The notes beneath the pieces are model-generated. The model saw only the letters and a list, made by a program, of their open reading frames with translations, made no database searches and was not told where the DNA came from. The position numbers and the translations under genes are program-made. Below are positions 1-14,400 of a DNA stretch of 64,000 nucleotides, in pieces. Numbering within the stretch: the first letter of the stretch is position 1; every line of letters starts with the position of its first letter. Source of the stretch: Onchocerca volvulus (Eukaryota; Nematoda; Chromadorea; Rhabditida; Onchocercidae); NCBI GenBank assembly GCA_000499405.2, contig HG738140.1, positions 5,074,701 to 5,138,700 on the forward strand, written 5' to 3'.

Positions 1-79
1 TTTGATTCAAAATATTAAATGCTTCTTTTTAATACTTAGCTTTATTTTTTGATAATCAAAGTTTAAAAATCCTGCAATA

Positions 80-680
80 AAAAAATGAATTAATTTCGAT
101 CCAAACTTAAATTTTGAACTTAAATTTAACTGGAAAGACTAAAGTCTTGAATATAACTTGGTTAAAAAGCTATGGCTTTTAAATGCTACATAGTACTGAA
201 CTTTGTTATCAAAAATGAGCCAAAATTAAAAAAAAAAAAAAAAAAGCTTCCGAAAAATATTTTGAATAAAATTTGAAATGAAATTCTCATAGGTAAAATG
301 AATGAATTCATATTTAAAATTAAAATTATGAACACAAATTTAATTGAAACGACAGCTTAATAATCAAATACTGCAGAAAAATGACAGAAGATGGGAGCTA
401 TAAATTTGCAGGTAAAATGAATTAATTCATATTTGAAATTAAAGTATTAAACTTAAATTTAACTAAAAAATCGATAGTTTTATAATTAAATGTTATAGAA
501 CAAAAAAAGTGAAGGAAAGGAGCTATGAATTTACAGCTAAAACAAATTAATTGATATTTAAAATTGAAATTTTTAATTAAAATTTAATTGAAAAATCGAC
601 AATTTGATTGATAATCGGATACTGTAGAAAAATGATGAAAAAACAAGAAAAGAGAGAAGTTGTGACATTTACAACAAAAA
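80..680. repeat. Diverged ~120-bp tandem repeat field
   Basis: Successive units begin near 83, 291, 411 and 534. They share words such as AGGTAAAATGAATTAATTCATA, a following AAATTTAATTGAAA, and a closing GGAGCTATGAATTT. Units differ by many substitutions and small indels, so the array is old. No coding frame runs through it. Confidence 0.6.
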
Positions 681-1310
681 AGACATCTATTTTAAATAAT
701 AAAAATTGAAATATTTCATTGGAATTTTTTTTTTCCCCACAAATTGATCAATGAGGCATTATCAGCACTTTTATTGATTATCAACTGATTAGGAATGCGT
801 TTATTATTATTATTAATTCAATATTCCGCTGAAATTAGATAATAATATAGACGATAAAATTTCAATTTAATTTTAATTTAACAAATCATTTAACACATTT
901 TAAAGTATCATTTCATTTATATTTAATTTAATAATTTATTATAAATCACAAATTTTCATATCGGATATTATTGTACATCTCTGAAGACATCAATCAAAAT
1001 GATTCCTTTAAAATGTGTCAAAAATGATTAAAATTAATTTACCGTTCTTCTTTATATCATATTAAAATTACTTGAAATTAGTAGGAAAAATTCTTTTTAT
1101 TTTTGAAGATTTCATTTTTCTTCTCAAAATTCCTTTTGATTTTTCCCCCGTTAAAATTTTTTTTTAAATTTTTCTTTTAAATTCGTTTAAATTTTTCAAT
1201 ATTTTCTTTTAAATCTCTCTATCAGAAAAGAGACACCTTTGTTATGATTTAAAAGATAACTGAATGATATTAAAGTAATACTTTTACTTTTACCAGAATC
1301 CAAGTTTTAA
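681..1310. other. A/T-rich spacer, nothing recognised
   Basis: Homopolymer-rich sequence with no open frame of useful length, no splice-bounded coding segment and no repeat array that I could make out. Confidence 0.5.
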
Positions 1311-1314
1311 ACTC

Positions 1315-1470
1315 AAGCAGGTTAATGAAATTCAAATAAACAGGTTAACAAGTTCCTAATAAATAGTTTGACAAATTCCCAACAAACATGTTGACAAGTT
1401 CCAAGCAAACAGGTTAGCAAGTTCCAAACAAGTAGGTCAGCAAGTTTCCAAATAAACAGGTTGATTGGAA
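1315..1470. repeat. Minisatellite, ~30-bp period
   Basis: About five degenerate units of the type AACAGGTTAGCAAGTTCC followed by AA-rich filler, each roughly 30 bp. The block is less A/T-rich than its surroundings. Confidence 0.7.
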
Positions 1471-2815
1471 AAAAAAAAGTTATTTCATGAATCGTAGAAA
1501 GGAAGTAAAATATTTAAGGTAAAGTAAGTAAATAAATGAGCAAATGAATAAAAAAAATATTTTTTTCGTGGAATTTTTTTTTTTTTTTAAAATCTTTAAA
1601 ATAGTTGATAACAATTTCAGGTAATGACGTACGACTATTCTAAATAGAACTCACTAATTAGTTAATTAATTAGCCAAAAATGGCTCATGTGTATGCATTT
1701 TTTTTTAAAAAATTAATCGATTTTAGATCTGAAAGAATTGATTTCAATTAATCTGCTTGTTTGAAACTTGTCATTTTTACGATTCTTCTAGAACTACGAA
1801 TACTACTTCGATTTCTTCGAATTGTGGGAAAAATCATGATTGTGTGATAGAAAGTTGTACAGGTAGAAAATTAAATTTATAAAAAAAAGGAAAAAAATGA
1901 TGAAAATCAATTTGAATTTTTGCTCTGAATGAAGTGAATAATGGAAATATGAAATAAGTTTTGACAATTTGTAAAGAAATTAAATTTCCGAGAAAATATT
2001 CAAACAAATTATTATTCTCTCAATGGACAATAAAGAAAATGTGAAAACGGAAGTTGAAGAAACTAAAATAATCCATTATTATTTGTACAGGTAGAAAAAA
2101 AAAGATGACAAAAGAAGAATTTAATTCATTCTTTTCTTTTTTTTTTTTTTGAAATTGAAATCAAAATTAAAATTGAGATTTAATCTGCAATTAAAATAAA
2201 ATATACTTTTAAATCTCAAAATGTTAAAATTTTTTTAAGTCATTATTGCTATAGTCTATTTAAATCTGGAGTTAGTATTTTAAAATTGAAATTTAAACCG
2301 CAATGAAAGTAAAATGTAACTTAAAATTTCAAAAATGTTAAATTTTCTGGATTTTAAAATCCAGATAATAACTATAATCTATATGCAGGCTTAAACGAAA
2401 TACTCAAATATAAACTAAAAAAATAATGAAATTAAGCATCTAATAAATATATGAAAATAAAGCTGTCACTTTTTATGGCAACATTGCTTTTTGCATCAAA
2501 TAATTCTAAATTTTTGGAAATATGGTAAGAAGAAGATTTTAAAATTTAACGAAAAGTTCGGAAGAAAACATAAAAGTTAAAAAAAAAAAAGTGCATAATC
2601 GGAATATGAAAGCAAAAAAAAAAACGATCACGAAGATAGTTATGGCTGTCAAGATTGATTTATGATAACGATTTTGCGATAATTTTCATTTCAAGGAATA
2701 AAAAAAAAAAAAAAAAATTAAAAAAAGGTAAAAATGACAGGTGTGATATTTTTTGTCACTTATTTGTCAATTTTTGTTATTTGTCCACTTATTTGTCACT
2801 TATTTGTACATATTA
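1471..2815. other. A/T-rich spacer, nothing recognised
   Basis: Many poly-A and poly-T runs. I see no coding exon and no RNA gene. Confidence 0.5.
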
Positions 2816-3420
2816 TTAGATAAAATTGTAATACTATAACTGGAAATATTTGTGGTACTAAAATTGGAAGAGTTTTGAAAAGAACTGGTAGTACGATAAT
2901 TTGAGAAAATTTTTGAAACTTAATTTAGCAAAACTTATTGATTAGAACAACAACAAGTAGTAAAATTTATAATACTAAAACTGGAATAATTTCGTGAAAT
3001 TTATGATATTAGAATTGGAAAAACTTGTAATATTAAACTGGAAGAACTTGGCAAGAAACTTGTGATTGGAAGTTGTAATTGGTAGAATTTGTGGTACTAA
3101 AATGGGAAAAACTTGCAATATAAAACTGGAAGAAGATGATAGAAGTTGTGATATTAGAACTGGAAGAATTTATTGAAATTACAACTGCAAGAATTTGTGG
3201 TACTAAAACTGGAAAAACTTGTGCTATTAAGATTAAAAGAATTTGTGGTACTAGAACTGGAAGAATTTAGAGTTAGAAGAATAACAATTGAAAGAACTTG
3301 ATAGAATTTGTGATGCTATAACTGAGGAATTCATTGATACGATAACTTATAGTACTAAGACTTGTTGTACTATTTGTGGTACTAAGACTGGAAAAATTTG
3401 TGGTACTAAAAAATTGACCT
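2816..3420. repeat. Degenerate tandem repeat of GGTACTAAAACTGGAAGAA type
   Basis: Roughly 600 bp built from short units that combine 'gtactaaaactgg' with 'aagaatttgtg', with a period of about 30 bp and higher-order irregularity. Stops occur in all frames and units drift continuously, so this looks like a decayed minisatellite and not a coding repeat. Confidence 0.7.
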
Positions 3421-3639
3421 AAAATAAGTCCTAATTAAAAGATCTAATGTATCACAACAAGCTTTTTTTAATTACCTAACCAATTTTATTAATGAAAATT
3501 GTCCGATCATTTAGTTTAAAGCATTTATCAGTGTAATGCAATCAAATCATTTTTTAGATGACAGCTGTCAAACAATTCTATTTAACAACAATCATATAAT
3601 CGTAATATAAAATTGATTACTTTTGGAAATTTAAAATGA

Positions 3640-4398
3640 AATTCAAAACTGATTATTTTTGAATATGAAATGATAATTATAATTTCATATTGTTTGATAA
3701 TTAATCAAAATTCTTCGTAATTCAATATATTGGTTCATGAAAGTAGATAAAATAAATCGGTCAATAATTTAAAAAAAAATTTTTTTTAAATTTAAAAAAA
3801 AAAAAATTAAAATTTAATTTCACGAATATATATTCACTAATATTTCTAGCTCTCATAGAAATGTGACTTAACAGAATTTGTGCAAAATTTAAAATGATTA
3901 ACTATGAAATAATAATTGTGATTTGTTTGTTAATAATTATGTAGTTAATTTTGAATATATTGATTTTTAAAAATATGTAAAATCGATTGTTCAATAAATG
4001 ATTTTTTCAAATTTCAAACTCATAGAAATTTGACGAAATAGAATTTGAAAATCGTGTAAAATTTAAAATGATAAATTATAAAATAATAGTTGTAATTAAT
4101 TTTTTAGTAATCATGTAATTAGTTCGTAATTTAATATATTAATTAATGAAATATATATAATAAATCGACCAACAAATAACTCTTTGAAATTTCCGACTCT
4201 CATAAAAATGTAACGCAGTAGAATTTAAAAATTGTGTTAAATTTAAAATGATCAATTATAAAATAATAATTATAATTTATTTATTAATAATTCTATTATT
4301 ATTTCATAATTTAATATGTTAATTTCTATGATTCTAAAAGATGATTTAAGAATATTTTGTGAAATTAAGTCTGAAATATTTCATTTATCAATCAATTT

Positions 4399-4429
<31 letters not shown>

Positions 4430-4520
4430 GGGGATTGTGTAAAATTTAAAATAATTAACTCCAATTATTATATGAAAATACATTGAAATCTCAATAATTG
4501 ATAATTATAAAACTTAATTT
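3640..4520. repeat. Diverged ~170-240-bp tandem units
   Basis: The words AAAATTTAAAATGATNAA, ATAAAATAATAATTGTAATT and TTAATATATTAAT recur in the same order, with units starting near 3645, 3886, 4056, 4234 and 4440. They are strongly diverged. No coding content seen. Confidence 0.6.
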
Positions 4521-4674
4521 TTGCAAAATATATATAGTTTCAAAATTTTCCAAATTTATAATAATACGAAATGTTGTGACGTAATAGAAACTAGAAATGG
4601 AAACAAAGATGATGATGAAATGATCTGATTGACACACAATTTATGACGATCATCATTGTTGAAACTATTGAAAA

Positions 4675-4989
4675 TTTCGAGATTTTGTCGCAACGAAGCG
4701 TCCTATTACGGCCAAAATTTCATCAAATCGCTCTGCCTATCGTATTTTTAAAATATTCCCACCCAGAAATGTAATTAGAACTTTTATCTTGATTTCTTTC
4801 CATAACTTAATCATAAAATTTCACAGTTTGAAAACTTTTCCACTACATTTTGCAATCTTTCTCTTCTTTCGCAAACTTTTGCGATGTTATGAATTCGCAA
4901 AAATTCCAAGCAAACGTCTTTCTTGCAAAATTTTCTCGATTATCATTGCCAACATTGTCCTAAACTCTCGCATCTCGCATCTATATTGA
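4675..4989 (+). other. Open frame in a GC-richer island; possible relic exon
   Basis: About 105 codons stay open on the plus strand from just after a stop near 4672 to TGA at 4987-4989. The segment is noticeably less A/T-rich than the kilobases around it and uses codons such as CGT, GCC, ACG and CGC that are rare nearby. There is no ATG near the 5' end and I recognise no domain. An overlapping frame continues to 5111. It may be a relic exon, a piece of an old insertion, or a chance opening. Confidence 0.2.
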
Positions 4990-5115
4990 ATAAATATTAT
5001 GCTCGAATTATATGGGACATATCAAACGAGAAGATTGTTATTGAAAGAATTTCAAGAAAGCGAAGAAATTGGTCGAATTTTAGGAACGGTTGGAATGTTA
5101 ACAACGATTGAAGAT

Positions 5116-8100
5116 AGTATGATGATAATGGATAACCATTACCTGACCATTAACTGACCATTACTCGATCAATTTACCATTATATTACTCTCTCTCTCTC
5201 CCTTTCTTTTCATACGTTTAGTAGGTAAAAGAAATTTTGATAATTTAGAATATGGAATTAGGTATTAATGTGTTGGAATGTATCACTGATACAAAATAAA
5301 ATTGACCAATAAATAAACTTTAAGAATTTGAAAATATCAAACTTTCCCAAATTGATTAATTTAAATTTAATTATTTTTTAATCATATTTGGTATATTTTC
5401 AAGAAGAAATTTTCTGGAATATTCCAGTCTGAAGAATTAAAATAAAATGTGCTAGAAAATAATTAAATTTTTAAGCTATTGCTAAAATATGTTAAGTTGA
5501 GAAAATTGAACAAATAATACTAACAGTAATTTAATTTTTATTTTAAATTATTTTTCATCTTTAATGAGATTAATAAAAAGAAACGAAAGCTTAAGCTTAT
5601 GTTGGAATTCGTAAAAACAAACTTTAAGTTTAAAATTAAGAATTAAAAATTAATAATTGGCAACTATTATTTTATGTAATATTATTTTTCAACACACAGA
5701 AAGTTCATTTTAAATTTCTTTACATAAAAAGTGTTTTTTTTTTTTTTATTTTTGGGACTCAAATGAATTCTGAAAGTTTTAAAAAAATGAATTTTTGTCA
5801 AATTATTAAAAAAAAAGAAGTAAATTGGAAATGAAATAAAATATAAAAATTTACTCATCCGTTTTACAAATTTTCACATTTTATTTATTTATTTTTTTTT
5901 CATTTATCAGTTAATCAATCAAATCGAGCAATATTGCTGATAGGAAATGACTAAAAAAAAAAGAGAGGGAAAATTTTTAATGGAAAGATTGAAAATATAT
6001 TGCTGAACAATAATCATTAAAGATAAAAAATAAAAAAATAAAATTGAAAAAAAAATTTGTAATGGGAAATTTCAAAAGTACAATTTGAGAAAAAAAAAAT
6101 AATAAATCACTATTTGTTTAAGAGAAAAAAGAAAAAAATACGGGATGCTTTACGAAATTAATTTTGAAATTGATTTAATTTGAAGATAATGATGATGTAA
6201 TCTTCCGTGAAAATAATATATTCGAAATTAAAGATTTGGAGATTTTTTTTTTTGAATTGAATTAACGAATAAAATTTTTTGTTTACTTTTTCAAATTCAT
6301 TTTCTTTAAAACAAAATTTTAAATAAGACTATGTAGAATGCTATGGAAGAGAATATTTAAAGACTTAAAATGATGATTTGAAATAATAAAAAAAAAAAAA
6401 AGACAAAACAAAACTTTTCTTTTCCAACAAAAAATTTTGTAATCCTTTTAATTTAGGATAGAAGAAAATTATTGTCAAAAAGAAAATGAAATAAAAAATG
6501 AAACTTTGAATTTAACTGAAGAAATGGAAAAGTGAAGTAGAAAAATTTAAAATTTCAAATCTTAAAAATAAAATTTAAAAATAATTTTCCAGAAAAAAAA
6601 AAAAAAAAACTTTGCTGGTGCTGAAACTAATCAATTTACACATTTTATAATTAAACGGAATGATTAATGACAAATAAAAAATAACTTATTGATCGAAATG
6701 AGCTTTATTTTTCAAAATTTTTAACATTAGTCAGATTCAAATTTAAATTAATTTGTATCGGAATCAATTTTAAATGCGAAATATTAAGTAAATATTTTAA
6801 TAAAATATTTTCATCTAAATTTTCTGTCGAAAAGATGATCCAATTTTTGTCATTTCTTTTCTTAGTATTTAATAACCTAATCTAATGAGTCTATGACTTA
6901 AGTAAAATTATCAAAAATCTTTCAAAATTATCAGATAAAATTGTCATTTCAGATATTTCTTGCTCTCCCGCACCTAATTTTTGAAGCTCTTTATGCAAAA
7001 ATCACACCAATTAAACAGAAAAAAAAGAAAAGTTGTCTATAAAATTTCGATTAACAATTTTTTTTCATCCCATTAAATTCAAATAGATGAATTTTTAAAT
7101 TTTATTAATTGATATAATTTTTGTGCTCATCTATTAATATTTAACAGCTTAATTGATTAAGCGCCTAATTAATTATCTAATTTAATTACCTAATTCATTC
7201 ATTTATTCATAAATTTAGACTTAAAATTAAATTTGCCGCTGAAATATTAAAAGCAACACATTAAAATTGCTTATTAATAAATATGATATGTATATAATTA
7301 ATAAAATAGATAATTTCTTTGTTTCAACCAAAAAATTGCTCAAAAAAAAAAAAAGAAATTTAAAACTTTAGTTTTTCTCCATTTCATTAATTTTCAAATA
7401 AATGAATTATTAAATTTCATTGAAGTTTATTTTCGAATTTAACTTACAAATTAAATTTGCCGCTTAAAGTGATCGATTAAAATTGCTTACTAATTAAGTA
7501 TGACATATGTAAATTGGGAAAATCAGGTAATTTCATGAGTAATTAAAGGAGATCAATTAAAATAATAGGTAATTTCGTAAAATTAGGTAAATTTCTTTTG
7601 CTTTCCATACTTTTGAAAATATATTAAATCATTTAATTGGGCGCAAACAAATATTTGTAGTTTAGGTCAAATAGCGGCAAACTAGACGAATATTATAAAT
7701 TTTATAAAATTAAATAATTTGTAAAATATGACGAAAGATTTGCGACATTAATTGAAATAGTATGATAAGAAAAGAGGAAGAAGATCGAATGGAATGCACT
7801 TTAATCAGAACAGTGATAATTTTCGGAAATTTTCATTTTGGAAGAAATAAAATATAGGTCACCCTAAAATAGGTATGTTGAATGTTGAACAAGGCATATC
7901 AATTTTAATAGTGATAAGAATGAGATAAGAGATTTGATTGGCGAGTTCAATTTTGCTCCATGATATTTCATAGTTTGAATTGAACTAAGGAAATATTATT
8001 ATGAAAAAAAAGTAAAATCTGATAATATCTTTAGCTTATCGCAAAATTATCACTTGATTAGTCAGATTTATTATAGCAAATTCTTAAATCAAAAAAAAAA

Positions 8101-10130
8101 AAAAAAAAATGAAAACTATATCTCTTCCTTAAATTCCAATATTAATTATAGATTTTAATAAGTCATCTGTAAATTCCTAAAAAATTCTTATAAATATTGT
8201 TTATAAATTAAAATAAGTTTACCTGATTTTTAAATTTTGCATTATCAATAATGATCCATATGCATATTTAGAATGAAATATAATAATGAATAATGCAAAT
8301 TAATATTTATTAAAATTTTAGCGATTTAAAAAATTATCGATACCAAATAGAAGTAATTAACCAGAAAACTGAATATTCAATTTAAAAAGCTAATTGCAAA
8401 AATATAAAAAAAAAAATTGCGAAATTTTTTGAACAAAAATTTTGAAAGTAAAAATTTCTTATAAAATGAAAACGAAAAAGAAAAATGGAAGAATTTTTAT
8501 TCCGTTCTTATTCAAAAAATATGTTTGAAGAAGAGGACAAAGATCTCTAAACAAAAATGTCTCAACAAAAGTGAAAACTTTTTTTTATTGTCGTCGGAAA
8601 AACCTTTTTGCTTGTTTTCCCAGAAGGAAATAGACAAACAAATTCTTTTTTTTTTTTTTTTTAATTTGAATGAATGAATAAATAAATTGAGCAAAATGTA
8701 ATATTAAAAGTAATTTCAACCTTTTTTTTTTTCTTTGTACAATGTCAAATTTAAAAATTGCTCATTTATTCAACCTAAATTTTTCATTTCTTAAATTACT
8801 TATCAAATAAATGACATTTTTCTTTGTTCATCCTTTTAATCTAAAAAAAAAAAGCAAAACTGCTAATGAACATGCAAAATTAACGAACAAAGTTCCACTT
8901 TTCTAAAAAAAAAAAATAAATTTTTTTAAATTTTTTTTACTAATGGTTGAAGACAGCGATCGTTTTTTTTTTTTTTTATTTGTATGGGTAAATTAATTGA
9001 AGATAACAGTACACATCAATACTGATAACTATTTTTAATTTGACAATTTGTCAAGATTAATTTCAAAAAAAGCAAAAAAAACTTACAGTTAGAAGGAATT
9101 TTTTCCAGTTCGATTTTCGTTTTTTCAAATGAATTTGCCAAATTATGGTGAATGGATATGTTTGTGATAATTGATATTGTTGTATATGAATTATCAAGAA
9201 ATCAATTTCTGAAATTTTATTTATTTTTTTAAAAATTCGCGACAATTCTTCAATCCACGAATGTAGCGTTTAATTTAATTACTAATTAATTTGTGGTTTT
9301 TGAAAAAAAATTTTTTTTTGCATTTAAATAAATGATATTTAATTATGTTCAACGAAATTTTCTGATATAATAACCGAAAAATATTTTGGCTATCATTTCA
9401 ATATTTCTGGAAATTTATTATTATTTAATACTTAATTTTAATTTAATATCCAATTTAATACCTTATTATTTAATCAAAAATGGGAATTTAATTTTCATAA
9501 TGATCATTCTAGGTATATATATAGTATTGGAATTTATGATAAAGTTATTTTTATCATTTCTGAATTGCTCAAATAACAATAAATAAGTATTTTAACTAAA
9601 TTGAATAATTCTTTGAATGAGTGAATGGGTAAATCGTCGAGAATTAATGAATAACTAGTTTTAAGTTAATGAATAACTCATTAAGAATTATTGAAGTTAA
9701 GAGTTGACGAAGAACTCTTCGAACATTTCAGAGGAAATTTCCAAATTTTATTTAAATGAAAAAATTTTTCGTCACTTTTGGCAAAATATGTTGACAAGTA
9801 AAACAGGAATATTTAATTATTAATGAATGAATATATCTTTTAAGAATGAACATTCATTTATAAAGTTTGCTCAAAATCTTTCAAATTTTCCCATTCAATA
9901 AGAAATTCTAAGCCTTCGTTTAAAAAAATAAGCATAAATAATCAATAATGTATATTTTAAATTGAGAGATTGCGTGACCTTTTGGATGACCTTTTAGAAT
10001 TTCTAACGTGACCCAATGGTCAAAGTTTGACTTTCGGGTAAGAACTGATTAAGTGAATTGTTACAATTATTCAATAATTGATTCAACATTGATAAAATTC
10101 AAATTTATTGAAACATTAACGTGTTCATTT
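5116..10130. other. Gene-free A/T-rich spacer
   Basis: Five kilobases of A/T-rich sequence with frequent poly-A/poly-T runs. The short open frames here show low-complexity K/N/F/I composition and no splice-consistent extension. I see no gene. Confidence 0.55.
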
Positions 10131-10189
10131 TTTCACGTAAGGCCGTAAGACATACGAATAAAGTGTAAAAGCGATGCGAACGAATAAAA

Positions 10190-10430
10190 TTGGACGCAAG
10201 AATCTGTAAGATTTCCTGCAGGATTCTGAAAGATGGCTGTCATATAACTATCTGAACTTCTCGGAGGATTCTGGAAGAGAGCAATTACTTCACTACTTGG
10301 ATTGCCTATCGAATTCTGAATCACATACACTATCTGCGACTTCTAAAGGATTCTAAAAGATAGCTTTGTCACGTAAGAACCTGGATTCTTCGTAGGATTC
10401 TAAAAGACAGAATCACACAAGCATTAATAA
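10190..10430. repeat. Minisatellite, ~45-bp period (GGATTCTRAAAGA)
   Basis: The core GGATTCTGAAAGA or GGATTCTAAAAGA recurs at about 10221, 10266, 10309 (changed), 10348 and 10395, about 45 bp apart, separated by 'catataactatctg' and 'cttc' type spacers. The open minus-strand frame across it is a by-product of the repeat. Confidence 0.7.
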
Positions 10431-13400
10431 AATTAAAAACAAAGAAAACAATAAAATTATGCATACTAGCATTAATGTTAGATAAATATTTCTGCAAATG
10501 CAAAATTTTTACTTGAAATACTAGGTAAGTTTAATATTAGGTAAGTGTTTATTTATTTTTTTATATTTTTTATTTATTTTTATCATTTTAATTCGATTTT
10601 TATTTTTTTTATGTTTTAATGCCAGAATAAATATCGATTTATTTGTTTCTATTTTTATATAATTATTATGTAACTATCTGTTTAAATCAAATAAAATGAA
10701 TCTAATTATTTAAAAATGTGATAATTTTTAAAAAAAATTTCTTCAAAACAATTGTATATGGAAATCGTTTAGCAATCAAAATATCCAGTAACAGGATAAT
10801 TTTAATCAACGAAGTAAAAAATGCTGGAATGAACAAAAATGTTTCAAAAAACTTTTTTTAATTGTTCAAATAATTTTTGAAATTAATTTCAATTGAAAGG
10901 AACCATTTCTATTCAATTATTGCTATGATTTTTAATTTGCGCATATTTTTTCTATTCATTCGAAAAATCAAATTCAATGGTTAAAAATAAAATGGTTTCT
11001 AATTTTCCAAAATTTTCAATTGCATTTTATCAAATTTTTTCAAACAATTAAAATGCAGCAATAGAATAATTTTCGCTAATAATTCATTTGAAAAATTCTT
11101 CTGTGCTCAGTAATTTGTTCAGAAAATGAATGAAAAATTGAAATGGAATTTCGAAACTTGAAATCATCCAAAAATTCGCACTTTTGTTTTTTCCAACTAA
11201 AGTCTCGAAAAAATTTTTTAAATTATAAAAAAAAAAAAAAAGGAAAAAACTCATTGAATTATCTGATCAATCATTATAAAAAAACTTGAAAAAAAATTGA
11301 AAAAAAAAATTTTGAAACTTAAAAATTCATCCAAAAATTGGATTTTCATCTTTTCGAAGGAGTTTATGTGACGAAAAATTTGCAAGCTATTTGCAACTTA
11401 AAAAAAAAAAAAAAAAGAAGTATATTAGATATTGTCTGATCAATTCTTACAAATGAAACTGGAAAAAAGTCCATAATGTGACAATTTCAAAGTTTCGTAG
11501 TGTCAACTGTCAAAGGATGATAGTTTCACTTACGAGATCGTACAATATATGATTCAGCTAATATCAGGTAAACAATTTAAGACAAACTTTTGGGAAAATT
11601 TTAGAAATTTATCGATGATAGGTGTGAATTTCAAACTCATCAATGCTTCTCTCTCCCTCTCTCTCTCTCTCTTTCTCTTTCTTTCTCACTCTCCCTCTCT
11701 CCTTATCCACTCAAAAGTATTTATTGTTTACCTAATACGAAAAGCTTAAAAGATGAAGCAATTTGAAATTGCGACCTATGTGTATTTGACAGTAATTGAA
11801 ATGCGATACTAATCAAACGATATCTTCGATAAAAACAACAATAGTAATAGTATTAAAAGCAATAATATCAAATATCGATGATTGCTTTTTTTTATTAAAA
11901 ATATACGACTAATAAATTAAATCGTAAAATCATAGCGTCGAAGAAATCAATCAATATTGCCATTCTTCATCATATCTTACAATCGTCCGAATAGTTATTG
12001 CAAAAAAAAAAAAGATTTCAATAATGGATTTTCGATATTTCAATTATCTAAAAATTCTTTGTAACATCTAAATTATTAGCAATGATTGATATTCGTTATA
12101 GAGCTAATTTTTTTTGTGAATTAATTTTAAACAATTAATTTCTCACGCGATGTAATTTGTCAGAAAATTTGGAATTCATTGATAATCAAACAAATAATGT
12201 TCATGAAAAGTAAGCCGAAAAATCTCGAAAATCCTTTGAGATGAAATATCTGAATCTCGAAATATAACGTGTATTTAAATTTTTTGTCCTTATTTTTTCA
12301 ACAATACCAATTTAAGTAAAATTTTTAGAATTAGTATGAATTTCTGAGATAATTTATTTACAAATTATGGATCATCATTATTTTAATTCAAAATATTTTT
12401 GTAAAAGAATTGGTGACAAAGAGGACAATTTTTTTTTTGTCGTTCCGATTATTGATTATTGATGATAAGCTTTCTGCAAGAAATATATGTTAAAATAATT
12501 GAAAATATAAAATAATCTTTACATTATCGTAAACTTCATATTATAATTTAAAATTTACCAACAATCAGAACGAAAAAATTTGTGAAAATTAAATGACAAT
12601 CATTTATCATTTTTAATTTCTTTTTTTATTGAATATCCGGTGATTCTCATAATTAGAAGATTAGGTTTAAACCATTTTAATTGCTCAAATAATATTGGCC
12701 AATATTAAAAATGATATTTTAAGCAAAAAAAAAAAAAAAGACAAGTTTGCATAGAAACAGTAAAGTTGAAGATAAAATCTTTTTCGAAATATTTCAATTT
12801 CAGTATTATCAATTATTTGAAAAGTAATCGATAATAATGAAATTGAAATATTCCGAGAATTTTTCAAATAATTTGCATTATTAAATATGTAATTTCCATG
12901 AAAGAGACTTTATTGGAACAAATTAAATAGATGAAAAAGTTTGAATATTAAAGTCAACAAAAAAAATGAAATACTGTTCCAATGAAATGAAATAAAATAA
13001 AATAAAATCCTAAAAGTTCCCAAATTTCTTGATCCAAAAAAAAAAGAAAAAAAAAAGAAACACAAAACTTGTTAACTTATTTGATGTTGCAAATATTTCG
13101 AAAAAACCAATGAATAAATGAGAAAATTTTAAATTAAATTTAGATCATCATGAAATATTAGATAATAAGGAATAAAATAAATTGAAAAAAAAAAAGAAGA
13201 AATGAAATAATTAAAGAAGTACAAAGATATTTCAATTTAAAAATTTACAAATTGGAAAAGACATATAAACATCTTAAAATATAAAAAATTATCAATGAAA
13301 AATAATATTTAAACAAACATTTGCAAATATGCTATAATAGCTAACAAATATTTAAGATCAAAGTATCGAATTCATTATTCTCGTCAGTCTCGAATAGTTA

Positions 13401-13601
13401 TTACTCATAAATTAATAAAGGAATTTTGTTTGCAATCAAACCATTCCCGCTAATTAGATGTATTCCAATTTTGATAATTTAAAATTAAATCAATAATTTA
13501 AACTTGAAATTTCTAAATCCTTCTTTTTTACTTCATTTTCAATTGAAAATAAACTGTATGTTGTAAAATAATTTCCGAAAAAAATATTCATATTATATGA
13601 G

Positions 13602-13632
<31 letters not shown>

Positions 13633-13870
13633 GCAAAATTTGTTTGGAAGAAAGAGGGAAATGAAAATGGATGACTAAGTAAATATGTTTGTCCTTTTTA
13701 TGCAAGAAATTTTATGACAAGAAGTGAAAAAAAAAAAATCAATTTTCTTCTTCTTTTATTCTTTTTATTGTTAAAATGGAAATAGATGAAAAGAGAAATT
13801 CTTTTTTGCGGGAATAATTTTCTAAGCTGTAAAATTTTATTAGCAAATTCAATTTTCCAAATTGTATATG
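10431..13870. other. Gene-free A/T-rich spacer
   Basis: No coding exon or RNA gene recognised. It contains one pyrimidine tract, listed separately, and many homopolymers. Confidence 0.5.
11648..11703. repeat. CT-rich microsatellite tract
   Basis: A run of CTCT/CCCT/TTTC units about 55 bp long. The overlapping plus-strand open frame (11549-11749) exists only because of this tract. Confidence 0.8.
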
Positions 13871-13879
13871 TAATAATAT

Positions 13880-14400
13880 TGATAAAATTATACGTCGGAT
13901 ATTACGTCCATGAATTGAAATAAAAATAAATAGGTAATGACAATTGTATTAATTGCATTAGCAATGAATTGAATAATTTTATTTTTCAATACTAAATATT
14001 GTTGTAACGGCAAAATCATGATTCAGATAACACGTACGTGAAACGAAATAAAAGTAAATAGGTAACGTCAATTATTTAAATTGTAATAACGATGAAATCA
14101 AATAGAATTAATTTACAGCAAAATAAAATAAATTTTAGTTTATCAAATGACAAATGTTTTTATAATTTTATTTGAAATATTTATTTTGAAATGATATTAC
14201 TCGATAGAACTTTGTCTAATTCATTAATCTTATTATATCATAATAAGTTGTTAGAAAATATTTTTGAAAAAGTTAATTATTTAAATTCTTATTTCACTTT
14301 TTTCTACATATTTATATTAATTATTCACGTACGTGTTATTTTCTTCACTTTAGGTAATCATGTAATTTATGCAGCATTTCAACTGTTTTATTCTTAACAA
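13880..14400. repeat. Tandem units containing the palindrome CACGTACGTG
   Basis: A unit near 13890 (TTACGTCCATGAATTGAAAT, then AAATAGGTAATG) is repeated near 14031 (CACGTACGTGAAACGAAATA, then AAATAGGTAACG). A third related stretch near 14326 again holds the perfect 10-bp palindrome CACGTACGTG. The first two units also share a downstream ATTGTAAT/AACGATGAA section. Confidence 0.5.

Noticed and set aside
10133..10330. Minus-strand frame with repeated ALFQNP/AIFQNP words
   Set aside because: The repeated words come from the 45-bp minisatellite. No start, splice or family support.
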